Origin: an uncultured Marvinbryantia sp.
GTDB taxonomy: Bacteria > Bacillota > Clostridia > Lachnospirales > Lachnospiraceae
Length of the DNA: 34,189 nt
Assembly (NCBI GenBank): GCA_934394985.1
Contig: CAKRRF010000028.1
Coordinates: 1 to 34,189, forward strand
Direction of reading: 5' to 3'
The notes under the pieces were generated by a model. It did not search any database. It had not been told where the DNA came from and was given only the letters and a program-made list of their open reading frames with translations. Made by a program: the position numbers and the translations under genes. Shown here piece after piece: positions 31,188 through 34,189 of this stretch. Position 1 is the stretch's first letter; the number at the start of each line of letters is the position of its first letter.

Positions 31188-32192
31188 ATGGAAAAGAGTA
31201 AAAGAAGTCCAACTTATAAAAAGGATAATCTGCGTTATCTGAGAAGATACATGGGACTGACACAAAAAGAGTTTATTATGAACTTTTTAAGCGAAGAGAG
31301 TGGATTGCCGTGCATGAGTATCGCAACTTACTCAAATCTGGAATCCAGAGGAGGCGTGCGGCTAAACGATGTGGTACTTTCAGTGGCCAAACAACTATCC
31401 GTGGATTCTATGATTTTTTCCATGGATTCGGCCGAATTTGCAGAAAAAATTGATATGCTTCTGCCAAGTCAGGAGCGTACCAGACAAATCCGGGAAAATG
31501 GCATGCGCAAAGGAAATATCAACCAGCTTTTGTATAGGTTGACGATGTATTTCGCAGATCAGATCTTTGACCATAAGCTAAAAAAAGGAGATCAGATCGA
31601 ATCAGACAGAGTGCTTGCTGTAAAACTGGGAGTGGGACGTTCTGCCATCCGGGAGGCACTCAAGGTATTGGATGTGCTTGGAATGATCGATATCCGGCCG
31701 GGACAGGGAACTTATATCAGCAATGATGAGACGAATTTTTTTATGATTCCATTGTCCTGGTCTCTGTTTTTAAATGGAAAACAGGTGGAACATATTCTGA
31801 CTGTGCGTAATCTTCTGGAAGTAAAGGCAGCAGAGCTGGCGGCAGAGTGTACCGATGAGGAGGCACTGGAGAATCTGCGAGCAGTGGATGGCAGGATGAA
31901 TCAGGCTTATGCTGAGCAGGATTATAAAGCGTTTCTGGAGATGGATCTGGAGTTTCATCAGGGAATTGCCAGATGCTCACAGAATACGATTATTCTGAGT
32001 ATGATGCAGACGATCAGCAGCCTGATGCGGCATGTCAGCGGCAGCGGTATGGTGAATGCCAGACAGCTGAAGGAAAGCGAGGAGGAACACAGCCGGATTT
32101 ATGACTGCATTCTGAAGCATGACAAGAAAGGTGCGGCAGAGGCCATGCAGTATCACCTGGATCGGGCGGCCGGAAGATATAATTACAGATAA
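31188..32192 (+). CDS. Two-headed regulator: XRE-type HTH plus GntR/FadR-type wHTH and FCD domain
   Basis: A 334-residue protein. Residues about 12-80 look like a Cro/C1-type HTH (LRYLRRYMGLTQKEFIMNFL...SIATYSNLESRGGVRLNDVVLSVAKQLSV). Residues about 110-178 are a GntR winged helix (IESDRVLAVKLGVGRSAIREALKVLDVLGMIDIRPGQGTYIS). Residues about 195-330 are an FCD ligand domain with its metal-binding His/Asp set (DLEFH, EEHSRI, QYHLDRA). FCD regulators usually sense organic acids or sugar acids. The N-terminal extra HTH is unusual. The gene has its own strong promoter and palindromes on both sides (31093-31146 and 32195-32216). Confidence 0.85.
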   Translation: MEKSKRSPTYKKDNLRYLRRYMGLTQKEFIMNFLSEESGLPCMSIATYSNLESRGGVRLNDVVLSVAKQLSVDSMIFSMDSAEFAEKIDMLLPSQERTRQIRENGMRKGNINQLLYRLTMYFADQIFDHKLKKGDQIESDRVLAVKLGVGRSAIREALKVLDVLGMIDIRPGQGTYISNDETNFFMIPLSWSLFLNGKQVEHILTVRNLLEVKAAELAAECTDEEALENLRAVDGRMNQAYAEQDYKAFLEMDLEFHQGIARCSQNTIILSMMQTISSLMRHVSGSGMVNARQLKESEEEHSRIYDCILKHDKKGAAEAMQYHLDRAAGRYNYR

Positions 32193-32194
32193 TA

Positions 32195-32216
32195 CAAGAA
32201 TGCCGAGGCATTCTTG
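32195..32216. repeat. 22-bp near-perfect palindrome between the XRE-GntR and amidase genes
   Basis: CAAGAATGCC (32195-32204) and GGCATTCTTG (32207-32216) are exact inverted copies around a 2-nt centre. No T-tract follows, so it does not look like a normal terminator. It shares the ATGCC/GGCAT half-site with the repeat upstream of the regulator gene. The remaining sequence to 32294 shows a ribosome site for the amidase but no clear promoter. Confidence 0.55.
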
Positions 32217-32294
32217 AAAGCGGAGGTACAGATCGTCAGATAATCAGGGAAACGAACTATGAGGGAGAAGCAGATACAAGTACGGAGGTTCTAT

Positions 32295-33929
32295 ATGAAA
32301 AAGAAAATGGTATATGCAGTCATTCTGTCACTCTGCCTCTCAGGTACGTCAGCAGGAAGCTGTGTACAGGCGGCAGGCGGAGGAACCCGAAACCTGATTG
32401 GAGTGGGAGATGGAAGTGATTCCAGGACAACGTCAGAATCAAATAAAGTAACAGAAAAAGAGTCAGAACCGACAACGGAAGCAGCAAACGGATGGAAGGT
32501 AGCGATTGACCCGGGACATCAGGGAAGCTGGGTGGATATGAGCGCCCAGGAGCCTTCGGCACCTGGATCTTCGGAGACAAAAGCAAAAGCCACGACAGGA
32601 ACAACCGGCAGATTCAGCGGACTGAACGAGTATGAACTGACGCTGGATGTCTCTCTTTTACTGCGGGATGAACTGGAACGCCGCGGTTATGAAGTGGTGA
32701 TGACGAGAGAAGATCATGATACAGCAATCAGCAATAAGGAACGGGCAGAGCTGGCGGCAGCGGAAGGCGCTGACATTCTGGTTCGGATTCATGCCAACGG
32801 AAGTGAGGATGCCTCGATCAGCGGTGCGCTGACGATGGTGCCGTCTCAGAGCAACCCTTATGTAGGATATATGTATGAAGATTGTTATGAGCTGGGAGAA
32901 GATATTTTAAAAGCATATTGCGAGAGTACAGGATTTGTGGATGACGGAGTGCAGTATTATGATAATATGTCCGGTATTAACTGGAGCACCATTCCTGTGA
33001 CCATTCTGGAAATGGGATTTATGAGTAATCAGAATGATGATCTGATGATGGCAGATAAGACGTTTCAGCCGGTGATGGTTGAGGGCATCGCAGACGGTAT
33101 TGATGCGTATTTTGAAGACAAAGTGCCGGCTGATAAAGGCGAAGATGCGGAAGATACAGCGAAAAAGAAAGAGCAGACAGAACCGGAGACTTCAAATACG
33201 GAATCAGATCATATGACACAGATCGAAAATGAACTGTCAGAGGATCTGGCAGTCCGGTCAGGAGCAGGTGAAAACTGGTCAGCAGCAGTAGTGAATCTGG
33301 ATACGGAAGACAGCTGTACTGTGAACAATCAGCCGATGCAGGCAGCCAGTCTGATAAAACTGTTTATTATGGGAGCAGTATGTGAACAGTATGACAGTCT
33401 GACAGCAGAGTATGGGGTGGATCAGATTCAGACCCTGCTGTCTGATATGATTACAGTCAGTGATAATACAGCAGCCAATACGCTGACCAATTACCTGGGC
33501 GATGGAGACGATGTAACTGGACGTGCGGTAGTAAATGAATATTGTGCAGCAAACAGCTATGAAAGCACAACGATGGGACGAATGCTGTTGGCACCGGCAG
33601 ACAATGGGGATAACATGACTTCTGTCAGTGACTGCAGCGAATTTTTGAGAAAGGTATATAAAGGCGAACTTCCTCATGCGGAAGAAATGCTGGGATATCT
33701 GAAAGGACAGCAGCGGACGCACAAGATTCCTGCAGGGCTTCCGGAAGGCGTGGAAAGTGCCAACAAGACGGGAGAACTGGATACCGTGGAAAATGATGCA
33801 GCCATTGTTTTTGCAGATACACCGTATATTTTGTGTATTATGTCAGAGAATCTGTCTGATGTAGGAGCGGCGCAGACTGACATTGCCGGAATCTCCACGG
33901 ATATGTACCGGCTGATAGAGCAACAGTGA
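32295..33929 (+). CDS. Secreted N-acetylmuramoyl-L-alanine amidase fused to a class-A-beta-lactamase-like domain
   Basis: Start ATG 32295 follows ACGGAGG by 6 nt and gives a signal peptide (MKKKMVYAVILSLCLSG..., cleavage near CVQA/AGG); the earlier ATG at 32259 is rejected. Of 544 residues, about 66-276 form an Amidase_3 zinc amidase: His75 (DPGHQG), Glu112 or 114 (NEYELTLD), His166 (RIHANGS), Glu239 (ILEMGF). An acidic/Lys linker (about 278-306) leads to a serine-hydrolase domain (about 310-540) with SxxK Ser352-Lys355, SDN 389-391 and KTG 491-493. I do not see an ExxLN Omega-loop motif, so lactam hydrolysis is doubtful. It probably remodels peptidoglycan outside the membrane. Confidence 0.88.
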   Translation: MKKKMVYAVILSLCLSGTSAGSCVQAAGGGTRNLIGVGDGSDSRTTSESNKVTEKESEPTTEAANGWKVAIDPGHQGSWVDMSAQEPSAPGSSETKAKATTGTTGRFSGLNEYELTLDVSLLLRDELERRGYEVVMTREDHDTAISNKERAELAAAEGADILVRIHANGSEDASISGALTMVPSQSNPYVGYMYEDCYELGEDILKAYCESTGFVDDGVQYYDNMSGINWSTIPVTILEMGFMSNQNDDLMMADKTFQPVMVEGIADGIDAYFEDKVPADKGEDAEDTAKKKEQTEPETSNTESDHMTQIENELSEDLAVRSGAGENWSAAVVNLDTEDSCTVNNQPMQAASLIKLFIMGAVCEQYDSLTAEYGVDQIQTLLSDMITVSDNTAANTLTNYLGDGDDVTGRAVVNEYCAANSYESTTMGRMLLAPADNGDNMTSVSDCSEFLRKVYKGELPHAEEMLGYLKGQQRTHKIPAGLPEGVESANKTGELDTVENDAAIVFADTPYILCIMSENLSDVGAAQTDIAGISTDMYRLIEQQ

Positions 33930-33970
33930 TCCTGACAAAGAAAGGCAGGAGAAGAGGAGTGTAGTGTATT

Positions 33971-34189
33971 ATGAAAAAGTTACTGAGTGGATTTGTCGGA
34001 AAGAAAAACTTCTGGCCAAGAGTTCTGATTGCATTGTTTGCGGTGTTAAATATGGGGGTGACGTTATCTTTTCTGATACAGGTCAATCTGGGAACAGATC
34101 CCTGTACCTTGTTGAACCGTGCCCTTTCTGCAAAACTGCATATTAGTCTTGGAAATTGTCAGGCGTTGATGAATATCATTCTGCTGATA
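33971..34189 (+). CDS. YczE/YyaS/YitT-like membrane protein, 3' partial
   Basis: The frame is open from ATG 33971 to the window end (73 codons, no stop). It has a basic start (MKKLLSGFVGKKNFWPR), a first hydrophobic helix (VLIALFAVLNMGVTLSFLI) and the loop VNLGTDPCTLLNRALSAKLHISLGNCQ, which matches the GLGxxPWxxLxxGLSxxxGxSLG pattern of this family. GAGGAG lies about 11 nt upstream. It starts 41 nt after the amidase stop with no terminator between, so cotranscription is likely. Function of the family is poorly defined. Confidence 0.75.
   Translation, partial: MKKLLSGFVGKKNFWPRVLIALFAVLNMGVTLSFLIQVNLGTDPCTLLNRALSAKLHISLGNCQALMNIILLI

Noticed and set aside
1..34189. CRISPR arrays, tRNA/rRNA genes, insertion sequences, prophage genes
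   Set aside because: No direct-repeat arrays, cloverleaf-like genes, transposases, integrases or phage structural proteins were recognised on either strand.

Overview
The window looks like a low-to-mid GC anaerobic Firmicute, most likely a gut Lachnospiraceae. The reasons are strong AGGAGG-type ribosome sites, frequent TTG/GTG starts, sigma-A-type promoters, U-tailed hairpin terminators, a secreted binding protein with a Thr/Glu/Ala-rich mature N-terminus, and oxygen-sensitive Fe-S/molybdenum enzymes. The genus cannot be told from the sequence alone. No rRNA, tRNA, CRISPR array, insertion sequence or prophage gene was seen. No gene-free stretch exceeds 300 bases; the longest is about 270 bases (5755-6023) and holds a terminator and a promoter.

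Region 1 (1-10970) is a sugar uptake and catabolism locus. It holds an RpiR-type regulator (5' end cut by the window), an unusual bacterial ADP-dependent glucokinase/phosphofructokinase-family kinase, a complete RbsABC-type sugar ABC importer, a D-lyxose/D-mannose ketol-isomerase, an RpiB-like isomerase, a small membrane protein, an archaeal-type triose-phosphate-isomerase-like protein, a ribokinase-like PfkB kinase and a xylulokinase. D-lyxose isomerase plus xylulokinase gives a coherent route D-lyxose -> D-xylulose -> D-xylulose-5-P. The RpiB-like and TIM-like pair also resembles known tetrulose-phosphate isomerase pairs.

Region 2 (about 11000-29090) is the most interesting part. A Mop-type molybdenum/2Fe-2S aldehyde oxidoreductase (16239-19001) heads a tightly packed operon: a large Fe-S/double-CCG redox protein, a 73-aa CxxC protein, a SAM methyltransferase, a C-GCAxxG-C-C protein, a radical SAM protein and a PaaK-like CoA ligase. 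Divergently transcribed are a molybdenum-cofactor NTP transferase fused to a ModE/LysR-like HTH and an XdhC maturation factor. XdhC is translationally coupled to a Rossmann-TylF-like protein, followed by an alpha/beta hydrolase and a TauE-like permease. Gene content and apparently gene order match, from memory, the Desulfovibrio vulgaris DVU_1551-DVU_1559 neighbourhood, whose role as a whole is unknown to me. A DUF5714 protein (minus strand) and a 998-aa FdrA-DUF1116 fusion close the region.

Region 3 (29092-34189) is more ordinary. It has a MATE exporter divergent from an Lrp/AsnC regulator, a two-headed XRE-GntR/FCD regulator preceded by a strong promoter and a nested inverted repeat, a secreted amidase-beta-lactamase-like fusion, and the start of a YczE/YitT-like membrane protein cut by the window end.

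All functional calls come from motif recognition by eye. No database search was run.
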